56,859 nt of DNA from JBAYIE01 sp041665785 (GCA_041665785.1 JBAYIE010000026.1:1-56859), one strand, 5' to 3'. Positions 1 to 9,497 are shown, numbered from the stretch's first letter. Numbers and translations are program-made. The notes: generated by a model from the sequence alone, not told the origin.

Positions 1-126
1 TGCAATCAGGAACAAATTGATTCTTAGGGTATTTGCAACAGTCAAAAGAGGTACACCGTACGTTACCACTATGAACTATGCAGCTTAAAATTAATTTGTT
101 TTTACCATAGAATGCGAGAACGGAAT

Positions 127-651
127 TTAGCTTCCTTCTTGTAAATCAATCTTCAATAAATAATCGTCGCACAGCGTTTGACCAAGCTGGAAAGTGCGTG
201 TAGTAAAAACCTCCATGCCGGCTTTTTTATAAAAATTTACGGCACGGTTATTCTCCTGCCAAACACCTAAAAATAGTATTTCGAAATTTTCTGTGCGTGC
301 ATAATTCAATGCATGATCCATCAAGGCTTTTCCAACGTTTTTTCCGAGGTAGTTTTTGCGCACATAAATTTTTTCGAGTTCAATAGCAGTTGATTGAATC
401 TGAGGATGCGATGCATTGCGCAACAGTTTGGTATATCCTGCAGCAGTGTCGCCATCAAAGGCAATGAAATAAGCGATTTCCGGATTGGTGAGATTGACAG
501 CAATATCTTTTTGTGCATAAGCCTTTTTCAAATACAGCTGCATATCTTCCTCTGAATGAAAGGCAGAGAAGGTATCGTAAAACGTTGTGGCGCCCAGTTC
601 GGCTAGCAGGGCGGCATCTTCAGGTACGGCTTTTCTTATTTTTACGTGCAT
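127..651 (-). CDS. GNAT N-acetyltransferase, PaiA-like (polyamine acetyltransferase type)
   Basis: The 174-residue protein has a complete GNAT fold. It shows the RKAxPED opening, a FYDTF segment near residues 24-28, the acetyl-CoA loop around residues 98-110 (YVRKNYLGKNVGKALMDHA), and the late GVWQENNRAVNFYKKAGME motif. The spacing and wording resemble the PaiA spermidine/spermine acetyltransferases of Firmicutes, so a polyamine or small amine is the inferred acceptor; acetyl-CoA is the donor by family. It is the last gene of a minus-strand run of four and overlaps the DUF1801 gene upstream by 32 bases, which suggests translational coupling. The ATG at 651 fits the family N-terminus. The fold is certain and the substrate is inferred. 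Confidence 0.85.
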   Translation of the reverse strand: MHVKIRKAVPEDAALLAELGATTFYDTFSAFHSEEDMQLYLKKAYAQKDIAVNLTNPEIAYFIAFDGDTAAGYTKLLRNASHPQIQSTAIELEKIYVRKNYLGKNVGKALMDHALNYARTENFEILFLGVWQENNRAVNFYKKAGMEVFTTRTFQLGQTLCDDYLLKIDLQEGS

Positions 652-1018
652 GTTTTTGTTGGGCTAACAGGTCATTGATACGCATGGCTTCAGTAATATA
701 AATCACCAGTTGTTCATGATCCGGTGATGTATGTTCATACAATTCGAAATGACGAATCTGAGTTTGACCGGCATCGTTTTTTAAGGCGCCAAACTCATCC
801 TGCATACGAATGCCATTGCAAAATCCGAGCATCAGTCGTTTCTTCTTAAACGGACCCATATACAACATCATGCCCTGATAATCGTAGAAGGGTGCACCAT
901 AACGTACGCGCTCCGAAATTTCCGGAAAAGTAAGGATCATCTGACGCACTTCTTCCATACGTGTTTTCATCCAGGGCAAAACCTTGTCGGATGCAATGTA
1001 TTCATCTACCGTGAACAT
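620..1018 (-). CDS. DUF1801 / YdhG-like protein
   Basis: The 132-residue protein matches the DUF1801 (YdhG-like) family. It begins with the typical VDEYIASDKVLPWMKTRMEEVRQMIL helix, followed by ERVRYGAPFYDYQGMMLYMGPFKKKRLMLGFCNG, where the aromatic and glycine pattern around residues 38-70 is characteristic. The molecular function of this family is not established; it is a small cytoplasmic protein found in many bacteria. The C-terminus is strongly basic (HARKNKKSRT). Its 3' end overlaps the GNAT gene and its ATG is 43 bases after the TPR lipoprotein gene, so it is probably in the same transcript. Confidence 0.8.
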   Translation of the reverse strand: MFTVDEYIASDKVLPWMKTRMEEVRQMILTFPEISERVRYGAPFYDYQGMMLYMGPFKKKRLMLGFCNGIRMQDEFGALKNDAGQTQIRHFELYEHTSPDHEQLVIYITEAMRINDLLAQQKHARKNKKSRT

Positions 1019-1061
1019 GTATTAATCAGATGCAGGTCAGTGAACTGTTTAAACGGAATGA

Positions 1062-1757
1062 TTATTTCCGCGCAAAAATCGCTTCCAGATTGTTTTTCGG
1101 CATTACAAAATCGGGATAGATTTCGAGTGCTGCAAAAAAGGCATCCTTGGCTTTGCTGATGTTTTTCTGCTGCATATAAATATACCCTTTCATGTTCCAG
1201 GCCGCTGCAATAACCGGCACCATTTGCTTGCGTCGTTCATCCACAAATACTTCCAGACTGTCGGTTGATTTGGCGTATTTCGTCATCATCAGGTCGATGG
1301 TTTCGTTGGCGTCTTTCAGATTGTCAGTTGCAATTTGGATCGCTGCAATTTGTGCCAGGTATTGAGGTTTATCGGTGGTTTCAAACAAGTCTTTCAGCAA
1401 CGTAAATTGGCCGTCCAGATCCCCTATTTGTTGCAAACATAAAACCTTAATATTTTTATATTTTTCGCTGTTTGGATTTCTTTTCAAAGCTTCTTCGTTG
1501 GTTGCCATACAAGCATCCAGGTTATTTACGGCGCCATACAATTCGGGCAATGAATCGCGCAAGGTGCTGGAGCTGTCTTCGAGCAAAATCAATTGAATGG
1601 CAGTGATGGCAGTCTGCAGATCCTTGATCTTCATGCTGCGTTCATACAGCTGCTGATATTCGGCCGTTTTGGAATTTTCGTCAGATTTCACATCCAAACT
1701 GTAATTGCATGAAATGCTTGAAACAAGGAGTATTCCCAGGATTAAATAAGTTCTCAT
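1062..1757 (-). CDS. TPR-containing lipoprotein
   Basis: The 231-residue protein starts with a lipoprotein signal peptide (MRTYLILGILLVSSISC); the lipobox ends at Cys17, so it should be anchored in a membrane on the periplasmic side. The rest is helical with tetratricopeptide-like repeats. The clearest is residues 185-225 (AAAWNMKGYIYMQQKNISKAKDAFFAALEIYPDF). TPRs mediate protein-protein contacts, but no partner can be named. Its ATG overlaps the stop codon of the SDR gene by 4 bases (1754-1757), a classic coupled arrangement. Confidence 0.8.
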   Translation of the reverse strand: MRTYLILGILLVSSISCNYSLDVKSDENSKTAEYQQLYERSMKIKDLQTAITAIQLILLEDSSSTLRDSLPELYGAVNNLDACMATNEEALKRNPNSEKYKNIKVLCLQQIGDLDGQFTLLKDLFETTDKPQYLAQIAAIQIATDNLKDANETIDLMMTKYAKSTDSLEVFVDERRKQMVPVIAAAWNMKGYIYMQQKNISKAKDAFFAALEIYPDFVMPKNNLEAIFARK

Positions 1758-2785
1758 CTTCTTTGGTCTTTAATAAATTTTTGGCATATATACTGTAAAG
1801 TTTCCTCAATCGGAATAAAAGTAAATCCGGTTTGTGTTAAAATTTTTGCGCTGCTGTAATAATAGTGATTCATGGATGCACGTGCTGTTTCCCGGGTGAT
1901 GGATGCTTCCTTTCCGGTGATCAGTTGTTTCACTGCAAAAAGCATCCAGGCTACCTCTGCCATCCAGGGCTTCACGCGAAAACGGGCTTTGGTTTTATTC
2001 ATCCAGGCTGCAGCGGTATGCATGAAAAATTCCATGTTCATATTGTTGCTCACCAATACATAGCGTTGGCCAGAAGCGGATTCGGTTTGCATTAACTGAT
2101 ACATCGCCGAAGCCACATCGCGTACATCTACATAACCATTGATTCCGGTAGTATAAAAAGGAAAATTCTTCCAGGGCAGGGTAAACAACTTGCAGGAACC
2201 TTTGTTCCAGTCGCCGGCACCTAAAATGACTCCCGGGTTTACAATCACGGCGTTTAATCCTTCTTCCATACCTCGCCAAACTTCCACTTCAGCTTTGTGT
2301 TTGCTAATGGCATAATTGGTATTGAGGGATGATGTTAGCCATTTTGATTTTTCGTCCATATGATCTCCTGAATGCTCGCGACCGAGTGCAGCAGTTGAAC
2401 TCACATGGCAGAAACGTTTGATTCCCATATGCAATGCGGCATTCACCATATTGGTTGTACCTTCCACATTTACCTGCATCAGGCGTTTTTTGTGTTTCTG
2501 CTGAAACGAAACGATAGCAGCACAATGGTATACTTCATCGGCGCCTGTCATGGCTTCTTCGAGCGAAACGATATCGAGCACATCGGCATTTACCCATTCG
2601 AGTCTTTTCAGCACGGTACTTTTTTCAGAATCCGGTAAGCTTTCAAAACAATGGTTGAAAATGGTATTGAATTCGCGGGTCGACGAAACCGGTCTGCGCA
2701 GCGCTTTTACCTGCTTCCCTTTTTCGAGCAGGTGACAAACCATATATGCACCCAAAAAACCTGTAGCTCCGCTTACGACAATCAA
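1754..2785 (-). CDS. NAD(P)-dependent epimerase/reductase, extended SDR family
   Basis: The 343-residue protein has a Rossmann fold with the GATGFLG dinucleotide-binding motif at about residues 6-12, the STAA segment, and the YAISK active-site pair (Tyr/Lys) after the catalytic serine region. The pattern is closest to dihydroflavonol-4-reductase-like and 3-beta-HSD-like extended SDRs. It probably reduces or epimerises a small carbonyl or sugar-nucleotide substrate, which cannot be told from sequence. The start is TTG at 2785; there is no in-frame ATG upstream before a stop at 2801-2803, though an ATT at 2794 is possible. It is the first gene of the minus-strand run and is divergent from the arginase-fold gene at 2849. 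Confidence 0.85.
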   Translation of the reverse strand: MIVVSGATGFLGAYMVCHLLEKGKQVKALRRPVSSTREFNTIFNHCFESLPDSEKSTVLKRLEWVNADVLDIVSLEEAMTGADEVYHCAAIVSFQQKHKKRLMQVNVEGTTNMVNAALHMGIKRFCHVSSTAALGREHSGDHMDEKSKWLTSSLNTNYAISKHKAEVEVWRGMEEGLNAVIVNPGVILGAGDWNKGSCKLFTLPWKNFPFYTTGINGYVDVRDVASAMYQLMQTESASGQRYVLVSNNMNMEFFMHTAAAWMNKTKARFRVKPWMAEVAWMLFAVKQLITGKEASITRETARASMNHYYYSSAKILTQTGFTFIPIEETLQYICQKFIKDQRR

Positions 2786-2848
2786 TGTGGAAATGTTTAT
2801 TTAAGAGCCGGCTAAATTAACCTATTTTGTGCGTAACAACATACCGCC

Positions 2849-4015
2849 ATGCAATTAACCGATTATTTGAGTCCGGTCGATGGAGCCTTACTGGCCTCGC
2901 TTTCTGATGCATCACCGCAGGCATTAATCCATTTTACCCGCTTTTATGAAAATGCAATGCCCGATCTAGATGGGGTGCAACTGGCTATTCTGGGCGTAGA
3001 AGAAGATCGCTTCAATCCGGCTTTTCACGGATGCTGCAAATCGCCCGATGCCATACGCGCTCAGTTCTATGCCCTGCTGAAACCAAAATACGATTTGCAA
3101 CTGGCTGATTTAGGAAATATAAAAGCAGGCGATTCGGTGAACGATACCTTGTTTGCACTTTCGGCTACTGTAGCTTATTTACTTGATCAAAAAATAATTC
3201 CGGTTATTCTCGGAGGCACACAGGATTTAGCCTATGCGCAGTTTAGTGCCTATCAGGGGAAAAGACATGCGCTGAATATGGTGGCCTGCGATGCACGTAT
3301 CGACCTGAAGGAAAATGAAAACAACCCGGCCTTGTCAAACTATTTGTATAAAACCATTTCGCACCAGCCCAATTATTTGTTTAACCTGGTGCATATGGCC
3401 AATCAAAATTATTATATCGAACAGGAAAGCCTGGATGCGTTCGAAAAAATGAATTTCGACCTGATTCGTCTCGGAAATTTGCGCACCAAAGTTCAGGAAG
3501 CAGAACCCTTGTTGCGCAATGCCGATTTACTGGTGATGAGCATGAACAGCATCCGCGCATCGGATGCACCGGCATCAGCCGAAGCCAATCCCAATGGTTT
3601 GTTTGGCGAAGAAGCCTGTCAATTGATGCGTTATGCCGGCATGGCCAACGATTTGTCGTCGGTTGGTATTTACGATATCCATGCACCTTCCGATAACCGC
3701 GAGCGCACGCTGAAACTGGCTTCGCAAATGCTCTGGTATTTTATGGACGGATTTTATAACCGCCGCAACGATTATCCGGTGGCTGATAGCAACGACTACA
3801 TGAAATACCGTACAACTTTTCAGGGCAATCAATACGAAATTGTTTTTTACAAACATTTGTATTCTGAACGTTGGTGGATGGAAGTTCCTTATCCCAATGA
3901 GCGAAGCAAACAAAGCGGAATGTTTCTGGTACCTTGCAATTACAACGATTATCAAATGGCCCTCAACAACGAGATTCCCGATCGCTGGATGAAGGCGTAT
4001 CACAAATTGCTTTAA
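2849..4015 (+). CDS. Arginase/formiminoglutamase-fold protein with lost metal ligands
   Basis: The 388-residue protein follows the ureohydrolase layout (Arg/agmatinase/HutG fold), but key metal-binding positions are changed. The GGDHS motif is GGTQD (residues 122-126; His replaced by Gln). DAHxD is DARID (148-152; His replaced by Arg). The SxDxD motif is SMNSI (231-235; both Asp lost). Bacteroidota homologues are commonly annotated formimidoylglutamase. From these residues I infer that a classical dimanganese hydrolase site is unlikely, so it may be a pseudoenzyme or use another chemistry. It is divergent from the SDR gene and lies 9 bases ahead of the membrane-TPR gene at 4025. No other histidine-degradation gene is in the window. 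Confidence 0.75.
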   Translation: MQLTDYLSPVDGALLASLSDASPQALIHFTRFYENAMPDLDGVQLAILGVEEDRFNPAFHGCCKSPDAIRAQFYALLKPKYDLQLADLGNIKAGDSVNDTLFALSATVAYLLDQKIIPVILGGTQDLAYAQFSAYQGKRHALNMVACDARIDLKENENNPALSNYLYKTISHQPNYLFNLVHMANQNYYIEQESLDAFEKMNFDLIRLGNLRTKVQEAEPLLRNADLLVMSMNSIRASDAPASAEANPNGLFGEEACQLMRYAGMANDLSSVGIYDIHAPSDNRERTLKLASQMLWYFMDGFYNRRNDYPVADSNDYMKYRTTFQGNQYEIVFYKHLYSERWWMEVPYPNERSKQSGMFLVPCNYNDYQMALNNEIPDRWMKAYHKLL

Positions 4016-4024
4016 TCACACACC

Positions 4025-6235
4025 GTGCAAAAACTCCGGTACAGATCTGTATTGATTTTAATTTACCTGCTGGCCATTGTCTTCAGCATCCGGCATTTAA
4101 CCGAACCCGATACCTGGTGGCAACTCGCTGCCGGAAATTTTATGCTGGAACAGGGAACACTCATTTTCAACGATCCCTTCTCGCTCACCTTTGCACAAAC
4201 TCCATGGATCAATATCAAATGGGGGTATGAAATTTTACTGGCTTTGTTTGTTAGATTAACTTCACCCGAATCATTGCCCATCCTGCAGGCATTTATGAGC
4301 TGTTTGCTGGTATGGGTCTTGCTGCTCATTGCAAAAGCCAAAAGCGAGTCGCATGAAGGAATAGCGTTTACCAGTGCGATGATGGCCGGCATCTTGTTGT
4401 TTCTGCTTACATCGGCGTACCGCATGAACAGCCGTCCGGAAATGTTCAGTCATTTGTTTACAGCCCTGTTTATCGGTTTGATTTTGCATGAGATCAAACA
4501 TCCCTCGCGCCGTATTTTTTGGTTGATTCCTTTGCAGGTTTTGTGGTCGAATCTGCACGATGGTTATGGTATCGGTTTGATCCTGATTCTGCTTTGGATC
4601 GGTGCCACTTTACTCGAACAGCAATGGCTGAACCGTAAAAATAGGGTGGGTAAAACCTTGCTCGTGTTTGCAGGTGCATGCCTAGCAACCTGCATCAATC
4701 CGTATGGCTGGACTTTGCTGGAAAAAGTACCCGCTGTATTTATGCAGGTGCAGGAAACCAAAATCACAACCGAGTTTCTGAATTATACCGATTATCGGTT
4801 TTGGTCTTTTGAAGCCTATGTGCTGGCGTGCATGTTGGGTGTTACACTTGCGCTGATGTTTATTAAAATTATTAAAGCTAAAAACGGAAAGCATCCACTT
4901 CCTTTTTTTAAACGTGTGATTCTGCAGTATGACCTTTTTGTGTATTTGTTGTTGGGGGCATTTGTTTTGTTGGCATTAACAGCACACCGCAACCTGATTT
5001 TTTTATCCATTGTATTAACGCCAATTTTTATTGCAGAAAGCCAAATCTGGATCTCTAAATTGAATGCAAGGGTAACTATGGTGGTTCAAACCGGTTTATT
5101 GTTAACGATGGTAATGTTGTACGGATTTATTGTTACCAACACCTATTACAAAGCAACCAACTCGTTTTATCTTTTTGGTTTGTCGCTTCCTCAAACCCAT
5201 CATCCGGTTCAAGCTGCTGAATTTTTGAGGTCGCGTGGATTAACTAAAAATATTTATTCCGATTACCGGTCATCCTCATATCTGCTTTGGAAGTTTTTTC
5301 CGGAGGGGTTTCGGACCATCATCGATTTACGCGATTATGAAATTTATACACCTGCATGGTTCGATCGTTATGTGCAAACAACCAATGATCCGGTAGAGTT
5401 TCTTAAACTCGATAGTCAGTATCAGTTTAAAGCGGTGGTTTTGCTGAACGATCAGGACAAAAACCTACACCGTTATTTGTATCACGATAGTGTGTATGCG
5501 TTGGTGCATTGGGATCAGTTATGTACTGTGTATCAAAAACGCAGCAAACAAAAACCACATTTGCAAACGCAGGCATCAGCCATACAAACCATAAGTCTGA
5601 ATACGCTGATTAATTATTTATTGTTTCCTTTATATACCGAAGAGGGGTTAAAATCATATACCGATCGACTGGCTGGTTATTTTCTGGAAATGCAGGACAT
5701 TCAAAATGCAGTGCCTTTTATTCAACAGGCCGGTGCAAATAAAACCGATGGATTGTGGGGAACGTATTATCTCAACAAATCCGGACAAGACACCACCTTT
5801 GTTTTGCTGGATTCAGCAGAAATGTATTTTCGCCGGGCCATCAAACAACCCGATGCAGATGCGTCATCTTTTTTTGGATTGGGTGCAGTTTTGCATACGA
5901 AAGGACAATACAGATCAGCGCTTACTCCCTTTAATGAATGCCTCGAAAGAGAACCGCAAAATCTCAATGCACATTTGTATCTGGCCGATTGTTACGAGAA
6001 GCTGGCAGCTTTTGGTAAGGCAAAGGAGAATTACGAAATGGAAATCAGTCACCTGCGTAAAGCATATCGCCTGAATCCCGAAAATCCATTTATTGAAACC
6101 GACCTGGGTTTTATATATTATAAACTGAACGATTGTGAAAAGGCATTGCCTTATTTGCATCGGATCAAAGAATTTAAAGGATTAAGTCAGGAAGACCGGG
6201 ATCTGGCAAAACAGTATATTCAGCGCTGTCAGTAA
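4025..6235 (+). CDS. GT-C-like multi-pass membrane protein with C-terminal TPR domain
   Basis: The 736-residue protein has about ten hydrophobic segments in residues 1-390, a globular part, and TPR repeats in residues 570-736. The first loop carries DTWWQLAAGNFMLEQG followed by NDPFSLTF and PWINIKWGYE, the acidic-WW and DPFS pattern of GT-C-type lipid-linked glycosyltransferase-like proteins. By analogy it would sit in the inner membrane and use a polyprenyl-phosphate sugar donor, with the TPR part binding a partner; that is inference. The start is GTG at 4025, only 9 bases after the upstream stop, so it is probably co-transcribed with the arginase-fold gene. Confidence 0.7.
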   Translation: MQKLRYRSVLILIYLLAIVFSIRHLTEPDTWWQLAAGNFMLEQGTLIFNDPFSLTFAQTPWINIKWGYEILLALFVRLTSPESLPILQAFMSCLLVWVLLLIAKAKSESHEGIAFTSAMMAGILLFLLTSAYRMNSRPEMFSHLFTALFIGLILHEIKHPSRRIFWLIPLQVLWSNLHDGYGIGLILILLWIGATLLEQQWLNRKNRVGKTLLVFAGACLATCINPYGWTLLEKVPAVFMQVQETKITTEFLNYTDYRFWSFEAYVLACMLGVTLALMFIKIIKAKNGKHPLPFFKRVILQYDLFVYLLLGAFVLLALTAHRNLIFLSIVLTPIFIAESQIWISKLNARVTMVVQTGLLLTMVMLYGFIVTNTYYKATNSFYLFGLSLPQTHHPVQAAEFLRSRGLTKNIYSDYRSSSYLLWKFFPEGFRTIIDLRDYEIYTPAWFDRYVQTTNDPVEFLKLDSQYQFKAVVLLNDQDKNLHRYLYHDSVYALVHWDQLCTVYQKRSKQKPHLQTQASAIQTISLNTLINYLLFPLYTEEGLKSYTDRLAGYFLEMQDIQNAVPFIQQAGANKTDGLWGTYYLNKSGQDTTFVLLDSAEMYFRRAIKQPDADASSFFGLGAVLHTKGQYRSALTPFNECLEREPQNLNAHLYLADCYEKLAAFGKAKENYEMEISHLRKAYRLNPENPFIETDLGFIYYKLNDCEKALPYLHRIKEFKGLSQEDRDLAKQYIQRCQ

Positions 6236-6405
6236 ATAAACGGGAGATAATTCTTTTTGATCAATTAAACCATGCAGACCCTGGTTTGGGTTGGAATATT
6301 TTATGTATGGTTTACCAAGGCAAATTCTATATTAGCATCTGAAAGAATATAGCAGCACGCTATATTTTCATTGCAGGCTTAACAAGCCTATCAAAAAACC
6401 ACAAT

Positions 6406-7992
6406 ATGAAAATGAAAAAACTTTTATGTCAATCCATGGTATGCGCTCTATTACTTGCTATGAGTGGAGTAAGCTCTTCTTTGCAAGCTCAGACGCTGTT
6501 TAAAGATTTGGAAACCGGCAGCAACGTAAGTTCCAATCCACAACAATTTACACACGTAAACGGCACCGTGTATTTCATTACCGACCCAGGTGTAAGCAGA
6601 AGGCACGCTCTTTGGAAAACAGATGGTACAGTAGCCAATACGGTGATGGTAAAAGACAGCATCATTACTACCAATGTTTCGGATCGGTTTATGATTCGCG
6701 GAGTTACAGGTGACACCTTGTATTATACCGTAAACCAGAATGTACAAAGCGATACCACCACCGAATTGTGGATGGTAACCAACAGCACCAGTCCTGTTTT
6801 GGTAACCACGCTTACAAGCCGCAGGCTCAGTGGAATCTCCAACGGGGAACCCAGGCAATATGCCATAGCTGGAGGGAAATTGTATTTCCAGATGTATACC
6901 GATCATGGGTATGAGCTATGGGTGAGCGATGGTACAGCATCAGGCACGCAGGAAGTCACAGATTTATTTCCGGGCACCACTTCGGGTATTGCAAACGGAG
7001 GAACCAACAATGTACCGATGCTTGCCTATAAGAATAAAATTTACTTTCAGGGCATTACCTCATTCAGTTCTCCAACAGGACTTTATTCCAGCGATGGTAC
7101 GTCAGCTGGTACAGGAGTGGTAAAATCCGGTCCGGGTTTCAATCCGCAACATTTTACAGTTTTTAACGACACCTTATTCTTTCAGGCAAAAGAGAGCAAT
7201 ACAGGACTTTGGAAAACCGATGGTACAACGGCAGGAACTGTGAATGTAAATGAGATTGGTTTTAACAGCGATGCACGCATTTTTAAAAACAACATGTACT
7301 ACAGTGTTGGACATTCCATGTATAAAAGCGATGGTACCACTGCGGGTACAGTGGTATTGCAGGATTCGGTCGGTGTTATTCTGGGTATGAACAGTACGTT
7401 TTTTCTTTCCCGGTATATGCGGAGCCTGCCCACTCCTCCATACTATGAATATTATTTCTGGCGTTCGGATGGCACCACTGCAGGTACTGTTCGGGTTGCA
7501 GATTCCATTGCCAATGCGGCATCCTTTGCCGTATTAAATGATAAAATGTATAGCGCCACTTTAGGTACTGCATTGTGGGAATCAGATGGCACTGAAGCAG
7601 GAACTAAAAAGTTGCTCAGCGGTACTATTCCTTATCCGCCTTTCATTCTCAACAATACAGTATTCTTTAGTAATTTTGGTTCGGGTACCGGTTACGAATT
7701 GTGGTCGTATTCAACTGGGAGTACCGGACTGGATGAAGCGCAAAATGTACGGAATGAAATGAGCATATATCCCAATCCGGGTGCAGATCATTTTCAGTTT
7801 AAACTGGAAGATGCATCAGCTGCAGATGTCTCAATAACAATTTACAATACTTCCGGAGCAAAAGTAATTGCTGCAACCGGAGTAAATCAACTGGAATCAA
7901 TAAATATTACAAGTCTGGCCAACGGAATTTATTTTGTAAATATCCATGACGGTGAAAAAGTTTACCGCAGTAAACTAATAATACAGCACTAG
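6406..7992 (+). CDS. Secreted ELWxxDGT-repeat protein with T9SS type A sorting domain
   Basis: The 528-residue protein has a signal peptide ending near the Ala-Gln-Ala-Gln site at residue 29. It then carries at least seven copies of a repeat built on LWxxDGTxxGT (for example LWKTDGTTAGT, ELWVSDGTASGT, FWRSDGTTAGT, LWESDGTEAGT), spaced 45-60 residues apart, which suggests a beta-propeller. The last about 75 residues form a Por/T9SS type A sorting domain: YPNPGADHF, then a beta-sandwich ending with NGIYFVNI and KLIIQH. It should cross the outer membrane through T9SS and be attached to or released from the surface. The ligand is unknown. It stands alone, with a hairpin terminator just downstream. 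Confidence 0.88.
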   Translation: MKMKKLLCQSMVCALLLAMSGVSSSLQAQTLFKDLETGSNVSSNPQQFTHVNGTVYFITDPGVSRRHALWKTDGTVANTVMVKDSIITTNVSDRFMIRGVTGDTLYYTVNQNVQSDTTTELWMVTNSTSPVLVTTLTSRRLSGISNGEPRQYAIAGGKLYFQMYTDHGYELWVSDGTASGTQEVTDLFPGTTSGIANGGTNNVPMLAYKNKIYFQGITSFSSPTGLYSSDGTSAGTGVVKSGPGFNPQHFTVFNDTLFFQAKESNTGLWKTDGTTAGTVNVNEIGFNSDARIFKNNMYYSVGHSMYKSDGTTAGTVVLQDSVGVILGMNSTFFLSRYMRSLPTPPYYEYYFWRSDGTTAGTVRVADSIANAASFAVLNDKMYSATLGTALWESDGTEAGTKKLLSGTIPYPPFILNNTVFFSNFGSGTGYELWSYSTGSTGLDEAQNVRNEMSIYPNPGADHFQFKLEDASAADVSITIYNTSGAKVIAATGVNQLESINITSLANGIYFVNIHDGEKVYRSKLIIQH

Positions 7993-7999
7993 CAGATAA

Positions 8000-8037
8000 T
8001 GCGCAGGATATTTGGTTTTTAATCGATATCCTGCGCA
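8000..8037 (+). terminator. Hairpin downstream of ELWxxDGT gene
   Basis: A perfect 12-base inverted repeat (TGCGCAGGATAT at 8000-8011, its complement at 8026-8037) encloses a 14-base T-rich loop and is followed by a pyrimidine-rich run. It lies 8 bases after the stop of the gene at 6406-7992. It probably ends that transcript, although the downstream T-run is interrupted. Confidence 0.6.
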
Positions 8038-8108
8038 CTTTCTTCCTTTTCACACTTGCGCAGAATCCTATTGTGTTTTCAGCCAAAAAGCACCACATTT
8101 GATTGTAT

Positions 8109-9401
8109 ATGAAAACAACTCCACGCCGCGAATTTATCCGGCAAGGTTCGGTTGCGCTGTTAGCGGGTTTATCGATTGGACAAGCCGATACTGATCGCCT
8201 GGAAATTCCACGGATGCCGGATATCGTTCCCGATATTCCTCCCGATCGTGATCAGTTCTGGGACAAAATGCGCGGGCAGTTTATTCTGGCCAACGATCTG
8301 ACCTATATGAATAATGGAACCATGGGTCCATCGCCTTTTGTGGTGTACGATAAGGTCAGACAAACCATGACAGATATCGACAAGAATTTGCATTATGGCG
8401 GTTGGGAAGCATCGCAGAAAAAAATAGCGGAGTTTGTTGGAGCCGACGAAAATGAGATTGCGCTCACAACAAATGTTACGCAAGGAATCAATATTGCTTG
8501 TTGGGGATTGCCCCTCAAGCGGGGTGATGAAGTAATCATGACCACCCAGGAACACGCCGGAAGTGCCATTCCGTGGCTCAACCGGCAAAAACTGGATGGC
8601 ATTATTATCCGCACTTTTGCGCCTGCAATGACAGCAGCTGAAACGGTTAAACGTGCCGAAACGCTGATGAATAAACATACACGGGTTATTGCCATTCCAC
8701 ATATTCCCTGCTCTCAGGGCCAGATCATGCCCATTAAAGAAATTACGGCACTGGCCAAAAGCAAAGGTATTTTTGTGTTTATCGATGGAGCACACGGGCC
8801 GGGCATGTTGCCTTTGAATATGCATGAAATTGGCTGCGACGCCTATGCCAGTTGTTGTCATAAATGGATGCTGGGGCCGAAAGGAACCGGATTTCTGTAT
8901 GTACGCAGGGATTTCCAGGACACCTTGCAGGCCATATTTATGGGAGCAGGGGGCGATAACGGAAAGTGGAACATGGCCACCGATCCGATAACAACTTTTG
9001 AGTACCATCCAAGTGCCCACCGGTATTACGGCGGCACCATGAATATCAGTTTATACAAAGGAGTAGATACCGCAATCGATTTTATCAATGAAATCGGCAT
9101 GAAGAATATTTCCGGACGCATTAAATACCTTTCTGCCATTGTTCAAGCCCGTTTAATGGCATTGAGCAGCCGTGTAGAAATGTTGACTCCAACCGAAGAT
9201 GCTTCCCGGGGTGGTGTGGTGGGATTTCGGATCAAGGGAAAATCGAGTGCCGAGATCTATCAACTTTGCGGTGCTGAGAAAGTGAGAATCAGGCATGTAC
9301 CCGAAAACGGCATGGACAGTTTGCGGGTTTCTACCCATATTTACAATTCACGAACCGATATCGACCGCTTCATCGGAATCGTTCAAAAGGCACTCGGTTA
9401 A
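8109..9401 (+). CDS. Class V aminotransferase-fold PLP enzyme with Tat-type leader
   Basis: The 430-residue protein begins with MKTTPRREFIRQGSVALLAG, a twin-arginine-like signal (RREFI followed by a hydrophobic stretch). Then come class V aminotransferase / isopenicillin-N-epimerase-like motifs: the NNGTMGPSP segment, the phosphate-loop region TTNVTQGIN, FIDGAHGPG with the PLP-contacting Asp and His, and SCCHKWMLGPKGTGFLYV, whose Lys is the expected Schiff-base residue. By family it acts on an amino acid or cysteine-like substrate with PLP. The start is ATG at 8109; a TTG two codons earlier is possible. An exported PLP enzyme is unusual, since cofactor would need to be loaded before Tat export. 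Substrate unknown. Confidence 0.82.
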   Translation: MKTTPRREFIRQGSVALLAGLSIGQADTDRLEIPRMPDIVPDIPPDRDQFWDKMRGQFILANDLTYMNNGTMGPSPFVVYDKVRQTMTDIDKNLHYGGWEASQKKIAEFVGADENEIALTTNVTQGINIACWGLPLKRGDEVIMTTQEHAGSAIPWLNRQKLDGIIIRTFAPAMTAAETVKRAETLMNKHTRVIAIPHIPCSQGQIMPIKEITALAKSKGIFVFIDGAHGPGMLPLNMHEIGCDAYASCCHKWMLGPKGTGFLYVRRDFQDTLQAIFMGAGGDNGKWNMATDPITTFEYHPSAHRYYGGTMNISLYKGVDTAIDFINEIGMKNISGRIKYLSAIVQARLMALSSRVEMLTPTEDASRGGVVGFRIKGKSSAEIYQLCGAEKVRIRHVPENGMDSLRVSTHIYNSRTDIDRFIGIVQKALG

Positions 9402-9429
9402 ATAGCCCGAAAAAAAAGTAGTTCCGGTT

Positions 9430-9459
9430 TTGCATAATATGGGCAAAACCATACATTTG
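9430..9459 (+). promoter_or_regulatory. Bacteroidota-type promoter for tRNA-Gln
   Basis: TTG at 9430-9432 and TACATTTG at 9452-9459 are separated by exactly 19 bases, matching the published Bacteroidota consensus TTG-N19-TAnnTTTG. The tRNA starts 39 bases downstream. Confidence 0.75.
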
Positions 9460-9497
9460 CATCCCGCCTCCAAAAAGGGATTCCTTCAAGGAGATTT

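Noticed and set aside
1..126. Possible gene end or element at the left edge
   Set aside because: No frame, repeat or structure stands out in these 126 bases, so nothing is called.
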